From UBA12018 sp051656605 (lineage in GTDB: Bacteria > Bacteroidota > Bacteroidia > Bacteroidales > CAMTPD01), in NCBI GenBank assembly GCA_051656605.1, contig JBOGCF010000020.1:1-64000 (forward strand): 64,000 nucleotides of DNA, given 5' to 3'. Of this stretch, positions 53,918 to 62,764 are shown one piece after another (the first letter of the stretch is position 1; the number at the start of each line of letters is the position of its first letter). The notes beneath the pieces are model-generated. The model did no database searches. It was given only the letters and a program-made list of their open reading frames with translations, and was not told where the DNA came from. The translations under genes were made by a program, and so were the position numbers.

Positions 53918-55114
53918 CTACTCATACACAGCACGATACCAATCTTGTAAATAATACGATTGATTCAACAAAGAATAACTCGATATAGGAACGTATGTGC
54001 TGATACCGGAGAAGTTTTCTAAATTTATTGTGATGCCTCCACCCGAGTTACCTCCTAAAAAGATCGGCGTTGCTGCTTTGTATACAATGATTTCGTTTAG
54101 TAAGCTCGTAAACTGCGCAGCCTCTTCGGGAGCGAGTAAGCGAACAAATTGATCGAAGTCGAACATTGTATGCGTATAGTTGCGGTCATAGTATTGCAAT
54201 GTTGATACATTAAACGATTCAATCTCTGCTAAACGAGGCATGTATATTGCTTTCGCAAGTTCTGAGATCTGTTGCAACTTCTCTGTTTTAATCAATGCAA
54301 TGGTTGCCGACTTATTAAACCCGGTCTGATTGTTATAATAATCAAAGTATTCTTTACACACTCCTTTTAAGTCTAATTGCGATACAAACATATTATCTAT
54401 GATTTCTGCATACGGAAAGCCTGTCGCTAACACTTCGGTAGGAGACGCAATGATATAAGGTGTTTTGTCTTTTAAGGCATACGCTACTTCTATTTGAGAC
54501 ATGTAGCATGCATCAAATAGAATGAAATCAAATACTTTATCGGGAATTCCATTCTGAAGATCTTTTAAATCCATCCAGTTGTTTCCGTCTTGTCCAAATG
54601 CTCTGGTTGTTGCAGCCGGACGCTTTACCAATGGAGAATAGGGCGCTGTACTGAATGTAGACATGCGTCGGGATGCGGAGATCGTTGCAGGCATCCAACC
54701 TGTTCCGTGCGACCACAACACCAATCCATAACTGGATGATGGAAATTTTGATCGCACTTCTTCGATTACACTTCGCATCACATCGGGCGATGCTGAGTTC
54801 TGCTCGTTATATTCTCGTATCGTTTTTTTTCCCTTTGCTGTTATCTGTATTAATGAAGGTGGTGCATCTGCCGGATCGAAATAACAAACGAGGCTTCCCG
54901 AACCAATCCCCTTTCCAACTCCTTTCACCATATCATCGAGATTTGAGTATGCATTATTTGATAGCGAGTTTTCAGCCATTAAATATACCAATACCGTACG
55001 ATCCGAATATGGAATGGAATCATCGCATGAAAATATACTAGGTAATACGGCTATTACGAAACAGAGATGGAGTATAAACTTCTTCAGACTTTTTACAATA
55101 TTTACGTTGATCAT
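53918..55114 (-). CDS. Clostripain (peptidase C11) family lipoprotein
   Basis: 398 residues with a lipoprotein signal ending SIFSC (Cys30). The caspase-like fold: catalytic His136 in YGLVLWSHGTGW and Cys203 in FDFILFDACYMSQIEV. C11 peptidases of Bacteroidales cut after basic residues and self-activate at a Lys or Arg between the His and Cys; here the intervening segment (about 145-175) has several basic residues. Probably a surface or secreted protease precursor. Stands alone upstream of the tRNA operon. Confidence 0.9.
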   Translation of the reverse strand: MINVNIVKSLKKFILHLCFVIAVLPSIFSCDDSIPYSDRTVLVYLMAENSLSNNAYSNLDDMVKGVGKGIGSGSLVCYFDPADAPPSLIQITAKGKKTIREYNEQNSASPDVMRSVIEEVRSKFPSSSYGLVLWSHGTGWMPATISASRRMSTFSTAPYSPLVKRPAATTRAFGQDGNNWMDLKDLQNGIPDKVFDFILFDACYMSQIEVAYALKDKTPYIIASPTEVLATGFPYAEIIDNMFVSQLDLKGVCKEYFDYYNNQTGFNKSATIALIKTEKLQQISELAKAIYMPRLAEIESFNVSTLQYYDRNYTHTMFDFDQFVRLLAPEEAAQFTSLLNEIIVYKAATPIFLGGNSGGGITINLENFSGISTYVPISSYSLLNQSYYLQDWYRAVYE

Positions 55115-55333
55115 AATAATACGTTCTAAAAATTTACATTTGAATCAAACAGCTAACCAACAAGCCATTCTCATCTGTACTAGTGATTTGTTTTGACATT
55201 TTGCATTATAAGTTAGTAACAAGACTAACCCATTTCGAGTTTTACAAAAAACAATATTAATAAAAAATATTTATACTACAAGCAAACTACTTTCAACTTG
55301 TGCTTTTATATTTTCTTACGCCAATAGTTTATT

Positions 55334-55341
55334 TATCTTTG
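55334..55341 (+). promoter_or_regulatory. -7 box for the thioredoxin-like gene
   Basis: TATCTTTG, a perfect TAnnTTTG, 34 nt before the ATG at 55376, with a T-rich -33 region. Confidence 0.5.
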
Positions 55342-55375
55342 CTCTTATTGATTTTGAATATAAAACAGAGACTAT

Positions 55376-55936
55376 ATGAAAAAGATTTTTGGTGTTTTAG
55401 GTGCACTTGCTACCCTTGCCGCATCTCCGATACAGGCCGGCAATGCTACAGACATTGCTAGTACGCAGAGTACAAACAACGACGATCGTGGTTATTTAGT
55501 AAAAGTAGGACAAGTTGCTCCCGACTTTGAAATGAAGCTAACCAACGGCAAAACAATGAAGCTTTCAGACCTGAAAGGGAAAGTTGTAATGTTGCAGTTT
55601 ACAGCTAGCTGGTGTGGTGTTTGTCGCAAAGAAATGCCATTCATCGAGAAAGATATTTGGAATAAACACAAAAGCAATCCCGACTTCGCTCTATTTGGAA
55701 TCGATAGAGACGAGCCGCTTGAAACGGTTGAGAAGTTTGCAAAGGCTACGGGCGTAACCTATCCGCTCGGCCTTGATCCGAATGCCGATATCTTTGGATT
55801 GTTTGCTGATAAGAAGGCTGGTATTACACGCAATGTTATTATTGGAAAAGACGGTAAGATTGTAATGCTTACTCGCTTATTCAACACAGAAGAGTTCAAT
55901 GAAATGGTTAAAGTCATCGACGATTTGTTGAAGTAA
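55376..55936 (+). CDS. TlpA/ResA-like exported thioredoxin-fold protein
   Basis: 186 residues; Sec signal (MKKIFGVLGALATLAASPIQAG). The redoxin domain begins with GQVAPDFEMKLTNGKTMKLSDLKGKVVMLQFTASWC; the CxxC is C80-G-V-C83. The conserved cis-Pro region follows (VTYPLGLDPNADIFGLFAD). It reduces disulfides or peroxides in the periplasm. Monocistronic: own promoter box and terminator. Confidence 0.9.
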   Translation: MKKIFGVLGALATLAASPIQAGNATDIASTQSTNNDDRGYLVKVGQVAPDFEMKLTNGKTMKLSDLKGKVVMLQFTASWCGVCRKEMPFIEKDIWNKHKSNPDFALFGIDRDEPLETVEKFAKATGVTYPLGLDPNADIFGLFADKKAGITRNVIIGKDGKIVMLTRLFNTEEFNEMVKVIDDLLK

Positions 55937-55963
55937 CTTCGACCTAAATATAAAGAAATAAAA

Positions 55964-56004
55964 AACCGGTATCGTGCTAAGCTGACGCTTTTACGATACC
56001 GGTT
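55964..56004. terminator. Bidirectional terminator
   Basis: A 12-bp perfect stem (55964-55975 with 55993-56004), T-runs on both strands, between the thioredoxin gene and SusD. Confidence 0.85.
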
Positions 56005-56046
56005 CTTTTTATGATAAGCGATTTGTTAAATACGAATCAATAATCT

Positions 56047-57726
56047 TTAGTTGAAGTTCGGAGCATTTACATCCCACCACAAACGAGTGCCTGCATTATC
56101 AGGTCCGCTTAGTAGTTTTCGTGCTTCTTCTACAGCTTCAAGATTGGTATTACGTTCGTCCAAAGTAAATGGCAAGCGTTTGATAAACTCTCCTTCAGGT
56201 ATTTCGCCATTACTTCTATTATCAACTACTGGGAATAGCTTCGGATAACCTGTACGACGAAACTCACTCCATCCCTCTTGTCCTTCCGGAAACATTGCAA
56301 TCCACTTTTGAGTAATGATCTTTTGAAGTTTAACTTCTTTCGAAGCCGCTTCATCCCACATAACCGTTACTTTATTTAGTCCGGCAATGTTATTAGAAGC
56401 ATTGAACGGATCAACATAATCGGCAGCTACACCAGAATTGTTTCCAACATAAGCAGCGTATTTATCCGGAGAGATTCCATAATCATCAAACGATACTTGA
56501 ATGCCTGCTTCGTAAAGTTCTTTAGCTGTGCCTCCCATGTTCCATCCTCGCAAAGCGCCTTCGGAACGTAAGAAATACGCCTCTGCTACTTTCATGATTG
56601 GCAAAGGATAACGCATACTTGATTTATCTTTCTTATCCATATTAATTACAGAATACATTTCGTAATTGGATTTATCCGGAATGATTGCTCCTTGACGGAT
56701 ACCTACAAACTTACCAATATTACCTGTCGGCATTCCTTTATTATCTAAAATATCAGTAGGCTTCCCGCCTTTTTCAAACCAACCCACAGGTAGAACAGTT
56801 GCCGCCAAACGAGGGTCATTATAACCACTTAAGATAGAAACATACGAAGCTCCTACACGGATATCACCGTAAGCAAAACTAATTACCTGCAAAGGATTGG
56901 TTAGTTTTTCACTTTTCACTTCAATATTCTTATCGGCAGAAGTTAGCACTCCATATTTTTGACTCACTGCTGCCTCTGCAATCGTTTTAGCTTTCTCGGG
57001 GCTGACCTTTACAATACGCATAGCCAAACGCAAACGCAAAGTATTTGCAAAACGAATCCAGCGCACATAGTCTCCTTCACACATTTGATCAAATTGGACA
57101 ATACGTTGCTCTGCTGCCGCAGGATCATTGTCTACAAAGTCTGTCAATGCATTTACCGACTCTTCTAATTCGGCAAAGAATTGATCGTACAAACTTTCTT
57201 GACTATCGTAAGGTACAGATTGTCCTCCTTGCATTGCTTTACTGTATGGAAGTGGCCCGTAAATATCTGAAACACGATGCATTGCTGCTACACGAATAAT
57301 CTTGGCCAATGCAATATAATCTTTATACCCCATCTCTGTTGCAGATGCGATGATCTGCGAAACAGGCTTCATCACATAAAGAATACCTGCTTTGAATGCC
57401 ATATTATTCCATCCGTCGTTGAGTGCGTAGGTTGAATTATTATTGTTTCCTCCAAACGGTGTTGGATTTGCCAAATAACCAGAATACAAGTCGGCATTCA
57501 AGTTTTGTTGCAACTGATACTCGTAGTCTCTGTTTTGGAAATTCAGATAAATTGATTGCATCGGTTGTGCAAAGCGAGACTCCACTGGGACTTGACTCGG
57601 ATTAAGTCCATTTGGGTCGTCATTGATCTGCTCAAAATTATCTGTACATGAAGTGACTCCGATCATAGCTCCCAAGATCATTGATGGTGCTAACTTTCTC
57701 AAAGTTTTAAATGCTATATTTTTCAT
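56047..57726 (-). CDS. SusD/RagB-like outer membrane lipoprotein (SusD-like_2 type)
   Basis: 559 residues from the ATG at 57726; the upstream ATG at 57738 adds only MIII. Lipoprotein signal ending GVTSC (Cys27) then TDNFEQINDDPNGLNP, the classic SusD_2 opening. Helical TPR scaffold with FEGQEGWSEFRRTGYPKLFPV near the end, a signature of the SusD-like_2 subgroup. It captures ligand at the cell surface for the SusC transporter, 19 nt upstream. The ligand is not readable; this subgroup is often found without glycosidases and may import peptides. Confidence 0.92.
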   Translation of the reverse strand: MKNIAFKTLRKLAPSMILGAMIGVTSCTDNFEQINDDPNGLNPSQVPVESRFAQPMQSIYLNFQNRDYEYQLQQNLNADLYSGYLANPTPFGGNNNNSTYALNDGWNNMAFKAGILYVMKPVSQIIASATEMGYKDYIALAKIIRVAAMHRVSDIYGPLPYSKAMQGGQSVPYDSQESLYDQFFAELEESVNALTDFVDNDPAAAEQRIVQFDQMCEGDYVRWIRFANTLRLRLAMRIVKVSPEKAKTIAEAAVSQKYGVLTSADKNIEVKSEKLTNPLQVISFAYGDIRVGASYVSILSGYNDPRLAATVLPVGWFEKGGKPTDILDNKGMPTGNIGKFVGIRQGAIIPDKSNYEMYSVINMDKKDKSSMRYPLPIMKVAEAYFLRSEGALRGWNMGGTAKELYEAGIQVSFDDYGISPDKYAAYVGNNSGVAADYVDPFNASNNIAGLNKVTVMWDEAASKEVKLQKIITQKWIAMFPEGQEGWSEFRRTGYPKLFPVVDNRSNGEIPEGEFIKRLPFTLDERNTNLEAVEEARKLLSGPDNAGTRLWWDVNAPNFN

Positions 57727-57745
57727 AATGATAATCATAAAATGG

Positions 57746-60700
57746 TTAGAATGTTGCTTTTAAACTAAATCCATAGCTACGAGTTGCAGGTAGTCCGAAG
57801 ATATCAAAACCTTGCCATCCGTTTGCTGTAGATATAGATAAGTCTGGATCATTTGGAGATTTCTTATGGATAAAGAACAAGTTGCGTGCAATCAAAGACA
57901 AACCTAAATCTTTTGATTCACCAAACAGATTGCGGAAAGTATAACCTAAAGACAACTCTCGCAAACGGAAGTTTGTAGCACTGTAAGTATACTCGCCCCC
58001 TGCTTTGTCTTTACCACCTGTAGATTCGTAGAATAATTGTGCGTCAATCTTTTCTCCATTACCACGGTCTACACCTCCATTGTCTCTAGCTTGTGCTGTT
58101 ACTTCTGTTACACCCCAGCTATCAAGATAACTTTGAGTCAAGCCAACAGTCTTTCCTCCAATGCGACCATCAATTAAGAAATAAAGAGAGAAGTCTTTAT
58201 AATTAATTGTATTCCCCCAACCTAATTGCCATTTTGAGTTTACATTACCAACATATTCATAATCTTTCGAGATAATAGGCAGACCTTTATCATCTACTTT
58301 AATTACACCTTGTTCGTCACGTTCAAGTACACGTGTATAAATATCACCGTACGAACCACCTTCTTTAAGAATAAATCTAAAACCAGCACCTTCACCAATC
58401 GTTACATAGTTACCCAAGCGAGGGTCTAGTTTATTGATTTTATTATCATTGTAAGCAAAATTGAAAGATGTTTTCCAATCCCAATCAGAATTAAATGATT
58501 TAGTATAACTCAATGTAGACTCAATCCCTGTATTTTGAATATCTCCGGTATTGATATATAGTTTATCATAACCGCTGGCCATTGGCGCACTAATTTCGAA
58601 GTATTGATTCTTATTGTTTGATTTATACCAAGTAAAATCAACATTTACGCTATTATCTAACAATGCAAGATCGAAACCAAACTCCATTGAGTGCATCTTC
58701 TCAGGTTTCATTTCAGAGAAAGGAGCATTATTATTTGGCTCTAGTTGTCCTAGATTAAATCCATCTTTTGGATGGGTAATATAAGCAGGCATATCATTAC
58801 CCACGATACTATAAGAACCTCTTAATTTCAACAAATTGATTACTTCTGGCATTTTAAAGATCTCATTGGCGATAGCTGTAAGACCAAAAGCCGGATAGAA
58901 GTATGATTTATTGTTTGTATAAGCCAATGTAGATGACCAGTCGTTACGACCTGTAATATCCACAAACACCATATCCTTATAACCAAGTTGCGCTGTTCCA
59001 AAAACAGAATTTAAACGCTTGCGTGGATTCGACATACGTTGCAATCCATTTCCATTTACGTTTTCCGGAACAAAGAAGTTTGGAATAACCAACCCTAACT
59101 TATCACTATCAAGCTTAAGTGTGTTAGCTTTGAAATCCATAAAACTAGTACCAACGGTAGCACTTACATCAAATGCATTAAATGATTTATTGAAGTTTAC
59201 TAACAAATCTCCATAAAACTGACGCGTATCAAAGTCTTCTCTTCTATAACGTCCGTTTGCAGGAACCAATACTTGTGTTGTTGAAGCATAAAACTTTTGT
59301 TCAAAGTTGTCGGTAGTTTTGTCATAGCTTAAACGACCAAGAATATTTAAGTAGTCGGTAATCATCCATTTTGCTGATCCAGTCGTAAGAATACGATTAC
59401 GTCTTTCTGTACTCTTATTACGATTCAATACCCAATAAGGGTTTTGCGTGAAGTCATCAAGTGGTGTATACCAGTTCTGAACATACATATTGCGTGATGA
59501 ATCAAAAACTTCATAGTTATCTTTGTAGTTTTTGAAATCACCATTTGCAGGGAACGTATACATACCTGTAAGGGGGTTGAAATAAGTACCTCCGTGCGGA
59601 CGGTTATTACCTTTCTGAACAATGTAGTTCACACTACCATCGATAGTCAATTTATTGTTGAATAAATTAAACGACTCGCGTAATGTAATATTATGTCTAT
59701 AGAAATCGTTCGTCGGTGTAATACCCCAAGCAGAAGTATTTGCATATGATAGGTATGATTGAACTTTCTCTGTACCTCCATTAATGGCAATTGAGTTAAT
59801 CAACGTACTTCCAGTGCGGAAAAACTCATCCATTCTATCTTTACCTGATGCTGCTGTTGTGATTTTATCACCCCAACTCTTTGCACTTAACTGATCACCC
59901 GTTACAATTGCACCATATTTGCTTTGAAGCTTTGGCGCTGTAGATGGTGTTTCCAACTGCAAACTTGATGAGAAATCTACACGAACTTTGCCTTCTCTCC
60001 CCTTTTTAGTTGTAATCATCAATACACCATTGGCTGCCATACTACCATAAAGTGCCGCTGCTGAAGCTCCTTTCAATACATTGATACTTGCAATATCGTC
60101 AGGATTAAGGTTTGATAAAGCAGAACCTCCATCTCGTCCTTCATACTCACTTGTTTGTTGTGCTGTACTAGGATTAGACATCGGAACACCATCAATAACA
60201 ACTAATGGTTGGTTATTCCCTTGAGCAGATTTATTACCACGTAACAAAACTTTTGAGGAACCACCAGCTCCACTTGCATTTGGTGTAATAACTAGACCAG
60301 ATGTTTTACCCTGCAAAGAGTTAATCATGTTCGGATCTTTTGCTCGTACGATTTCAGATCCGGCAACATTTTGAGTTGCATAAGTTAAACTTTTAGCTTT
60401 CCTTTCAATACCCATTGCTGTAACAACAACTTCATTGATTTCCAAAGCGTCTGTAATCATATTTACGTTGATTACATTTCGAGCACCAACTTTTTGCTCT
60501 ACAGATTGCATTCCTAGGAAATTGAAGATCAGTACATCTTCATCGGTTTTCACATCAATCGTGTATTTTCCATCTCCATCGGTAACTGTACCAATAGTAG
60601 TTCCCTTTACCATTATGGTTGCTCCAGGTAAGGGTGTCTGACTATCTGTGTCTGTAACGGTACCAGACACTTTTCTTGCTTGTGCGAATAGGGCACCGAC

Positions 60701-60748
60701 ATTCAAGATTAGCAGCATGAATGTCAAAAACATGCATTTACTTTTCAT
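57746..60748 (-). CDS. SusC/RagA TonB-linked outer membrane transporter
   Basis: 1000 residues from the ATG at 60748; the frame opens earlier at 60793, but the signal MKSKCMFLTFMLLILNVGAL starts here. Carboxypeptidase-like domain (SGTVTDTDSQTPLPGATIMVKG), TonB-box-containing plug (ALEINEVVVTAMG, LLRGNKSAQGNNQPLVVIDGVPM), 22-strand barrel closing in SYGFSLKATF. It imports the ligand captured by the adjacent SusD. First gene of the pair, preceded by a very AT-rich 570-nt region. Confidence 0.95.
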   Translation of the reverse strand: MKSKCMFLTFMLLILNVGALFAQARKVSGTVTDTDSQTPLPGATIMVKGTTIGTVTDGDGKYTIDVKTDEDVLIFNFLGMQSVEQKVGARNVINVNMITDALEINEVVVTAMGIERKAKSLTYATQNVAGSEIVRAKDPNMINSLQGKTSGLVITPNASGAGGSSKVLLRGNKSAQGNNQPLVVIDGVPMSNPSTAQQTSEYEGRDGGSALSNLNPDDIASINVLKGASAAALYGSMAANGVLMITTKKGREGKVRVDFSSSLQLETPSTAPKLQSKYGAIVTGDQLSAKSWGDKITTAASGKDRMDEFFRTGSTLINSIAINGGTEKVQSYLSYANTSAWGITPTNDFYRHNITLRESFNLFNNKLTIDGSVNYIVQKGNNRPHGGTYFNPLTGMYTFPANGDFKNYKDNYEVFDSSRNMYVQNWYTPLDDFTQNPYWVLNRNKSTERRNRILTTGSAKWMITDYLNILGRLSYDKTTDNFEQKFYASTTQVLVPANGRYRREDFDTRQFYGDLLVNFNKSFNAFDVSATVGTSFMDFKANTLKLDSDKLGLVIPNFFVPENVNGNGLQRMSNPRKRLNSVFGTAQLGYKDMVFVDITGRNDWSSTLAYTNNKSYFYPAFGLTAIANEIFKMPEVINLLKLRGSYSIVGNDMPAYITHPKDGFNLGQLEPNNNAPFSEMKPEKMHSMEFGFDLALLDNSVNVDFTWYKSNNKNQYFEISAPMASGYDKLYINTGDIQNTGIESTLSYTKSFNSDWDWKTSFNFAYNDNKINKLDPRLGNYVTIGEGAGFRFILKEGGSYGDIYTRVLERDEQGVIKVDDKGLPIISKDYEYVGNVNSKWQLGWGNTINYKDFSLYFLIDGRIGGKTVGLTQSYLDSWGVTEVTAQARDNGGVDRGNGEKIDAQLFYESTGGKDKAGGEYTYSATNFRLRELSLGYTFRNLFGESKDLGLSLIARNLFFIHKKSPNDPDLSISTANGWQGFDIFGLPATRSYGFSLKATF

Positions 60749-61175
60749 AATTCTTTCGTTCAAAAGATAGGTATTAAAAAATTTAAGCGGCATTTATATT
60801 ATATAAACAATAAATAGGTTCTGTTTTGTTTAACAGATGAAAGAATTAAAGAAGAAATAGTTTAAACATTACAAAGTCAACTTTAATAGAATACGACTAT
60901 TTAATTACATTTAGTAAGCGTTACATCCTTATTAATTATAATATTTATAGAATTAAGCGCTTGCGCAATCAAAAAAAATATTTATTCAAACATCAAATAT
61001 TATCATTAAAATACTTATAAAAAGAGAGACTAGACTCTACAAACTCACATTACACATTGATACACACGACAAAAACACAAAACATCTCATATGTAATTTT
61101 ATTTGAAATAAAATCATATAGTATTTATAATTTAACTGTTTTGAATTTTTGAATAAATTAATTGATAGTTGAGGT

Positions 61176-61205
61176 GTTGCTTAATGCACATTATTATTAT
61201 ATTTG
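61176..61205 (+). promoter_or_regulatory. Promoter of the flavin oxidoreductase gene
   Basis: GTTG (61176-61179), 18 nt, TATATTTG (61198-61205). Start predicted near 61212, leaving a leader of about 105 nt. Confidence 0.6.
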
Positions 61206-61251
61206 TGCACCAATTTGGTTCACAGCTTAAACAATTAAACTGAGAATAACA

Positions 61252-61282
61252 GTTCGGTTAAAAGCTCAAAGTATAACCGAAC
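61252..61282 (+). other. Leader hairpin of the flavin oxidoreductase mRNA
   Basis: A perfect 9-bp stem (GTTCGGTTA 61252-61260 with TAACCGAAC 61274-61282), 13-nt loop, inside the predicted 5' leader. No T-run follows, so it is not a simple terminator; it ends 34 nt before the start codon. Confidence 0.5.
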
Positions 61283-61316
61283 CGATTATTATAAATCAAT
61301 ATACACTTTAACTTAC

Positions 61317-62408
61317 ATGAGAAGTTTAAAAATTGGAAATTTATTAGCACGCATTCCTGTAGTTCAAGGCGGAATGGGTGTAGGTATATCTCTTTCAGGA
61401 TTAGCATCGGCTGTAGCTAATGAAGGAGGAATTGGTGTTATTTCATCAGCAGGTCTTGGCCTGTTATACAGAAACTTGTCTGACAACTATGCTGAGGCAA
61501 GTATTATGGGATTAAAAGAAGAGCTTCGCAAAGCTCGTGAAAAAGCAAGAGGTATTATCGGTGTTAACGTAATGGTAGCAATGACAAACTTTGCAGACAT
61601 CGTAAAGACATGTATTTCAGAGAAAGTAGATATTATCTTTTCTGGTGCAGGTCTACCATTGGATATGCCATCTTTCCTAACGAAAGACAGTGTGACAAAA
61701 TTAGTCCCTATTGTTTCTTCTGCTAGAGCTGTCAAAGTCATCTGCGAAAAATGGAAAAACAATTACGACTATCTTCCTGATGCTGTCGTTGTTGAAGGTC
61801 CAAAAGCCGGAGGCCACTTAGGCTATAAAAAGGATCAACTCGATGATCAAAACTATTCTTTGGAGCAGATCCTTACAGATGTGGTCAAAGAAGTACGTGT
61901 TTTTGAAGAAAAATACAACAAAAAGATACCTGTCATTGCAGCCGGAGGTATCTATACGGGAGAAGACATCCACCGAATGCTTGAACTTGGTGCAGATGGA
62001 GTACAATTAGGAACACGCTTTGTTACGACTGAAGAGTGCGATGCCTCAACAGCGTTCAAAGAAACCTACGTTAATGCGCAGGAGTCAGACCTTGAGATTA
62101 TTCAAAGTCCGGTCGGCATGCCTGGTAGAGCAATTAACGGACCGTTTATACAAGCGGTGAAAGAAGGAAAAACGCAACCTAAGAAATGTCCATTCCACTG
62201 TATCAAAACTTGCAATATCGAGAAAAGTCCATATTGCATTATGCTTGCTTTATACAATGCGTTTAAAGGAAACTTGGAGCGTGGTTATGCTTTTGCCGGT
62301 GCAAATGCCTTCAAAGCAGATAAGATCACAACCGTAAAGGATACAATGACATCTTTGAAAGATGAATTTGAGCAATACATCAAAAGCAAAAATCCATTTA
62401 ACAAGTAA
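61317..62408 (+). CDS. FMN-dependent nitronate monooxygenase-like oxidoreductase with C-terminal Cys cluster
   Basis: 363 residues of the 2-nitropropane dioxygenase/FabK-like TIM-barrel family. IPVVQGGMGVGISLSGLASAVA opens the barrel; GIIGVNVMVA, VEGPKAGGHLGY and AAGGIYTGEDI..LELGADGVQLGTRFV are the FMN-binding signatures. After the barrel, C291, C295, C299 and C307 (KKCPFHCIKTC...YC) look like an Fe-S or Zn site, which ordinary nitronate monooxygenases lack. Role could be enoyl-ACP reduction, nitronate oxidation or another flavin reaction. Single gene with its own promoter and terminator. Confidence 0.85.
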   Translation: MRSLKIGNLLARIPVVQGGMGVGISLSGLASAVANEGGIGVISSAGLGLLYRNLSDNYAEASIMGLKEELRKAREKARGIIGVNVMVAMTNFADIVKTCISEKVDIIFSGAGLPLDMPSFLTKDSVTKLVPIVSSARAVKVICEKWKNNYDYLPDAVVVEGPKAGGHLGYKKDQLDDQNYSLEQILTDVVKEVRVFEEKYNKKIPVIAAGGIYTGEDIHRMLELGADGVQLGTRFVTTEECDASTAFKETYVNAQESDLEIIQSPVGMPGRAINGPFIQAVKEGKTQPKKCPFHCIKTCNIEKSPYCIMLALYNAFKGNLERGYAFAGANAFKADKITTVKDTMTSLKDEFEQYIKSKNPFNK

Positions 62409-62427
62409 CTAAGCAGAACTTAAATAC

Positions 62428-62460
62428 AAGGGGTGTTCGTTTTGAAACTGACACCCCTTT
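62428..62460 (+). terminator. Terminator of the flavin oxidoreductase gene
   Basis: A GGGGTGT/ACACCCC stem with A/T extensions and a 14-nt loop, then a T-run. Confidence 0.8.
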
Positions 62461-62475
62461 TTTATATACTTCAAA

Positions 62476-62748
62476 TTACTCTTCTTGACTCTCGAGCCAG
62501 AGCTTATACCTTCGCTCGTTATCATACCAATATGCAATACCAAAAAAACTTCCGCATAGCATACCAGAACAACCGGCAGTAACTATTCCCCACCATTCAT
62601 ACTTGTGAAACAACAAAGATTGTATCACAAAGTATCCCACTGCCATATATAGCAGCATCAATACTCCTGAGGCAAGGCAATAAATCAACATTCCCTTCTC
62701 TCTCCAGAAAGGCCATTTTGAAATACGTTTGTCATTTAATACAATCAT
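62476..62748 (-). CDS. Small two-helix membrane protein downstream of an RND pump
   Basis: 90 residues. Cytosolic basic start (KRISKWPFWREKG), helix MLIYCLASGVLMLLYMAVGYFVI, loop, helix WGIVTAGCSGMLCGSFFGIAYW, charged tail (ERRYKLWLESQEE). No family recognised. Its start lies 16 nt after the RND gene stop on the same strand, so it is probably the last gene of that operon; it could be a pump accessory subunit, analogous in position to small partners known for other RND pumps. Confidence 0.6.
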   Translation of the reverse strand: MIVLNDKRISKWPFWREKGMLIYCLASGVLMLLYMAVGYFVIQSLLFHKYEWWGIVTAGCSGMLCGSFFGIAYWYDNERRYKLWLESQEE

Positions 62749-62764
62749 AACTATTCATTTTAAA

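Larger units (their letters stand above)
60749..61316. other. AT-rich divergent intergenic region
   Basis: 568 nt between divergent SusC and the flavin oxidoreductase gene. The central 300 nt are extremely A+T-rich with no gene. On the plus strand it holds the promoter at 61176-61205 and the leader hairpin at 61252-61282. No perfect TAnnTTTG box is seen for susC. Confidence 0.55.

Noticed and set aside
56047..60748. Polysaccharide utilisation locus around SusC/SusD
   Set aside because: No glycan-active enzyme or hybrid regulator is adjacent; called only as a SusC/SusD pair.
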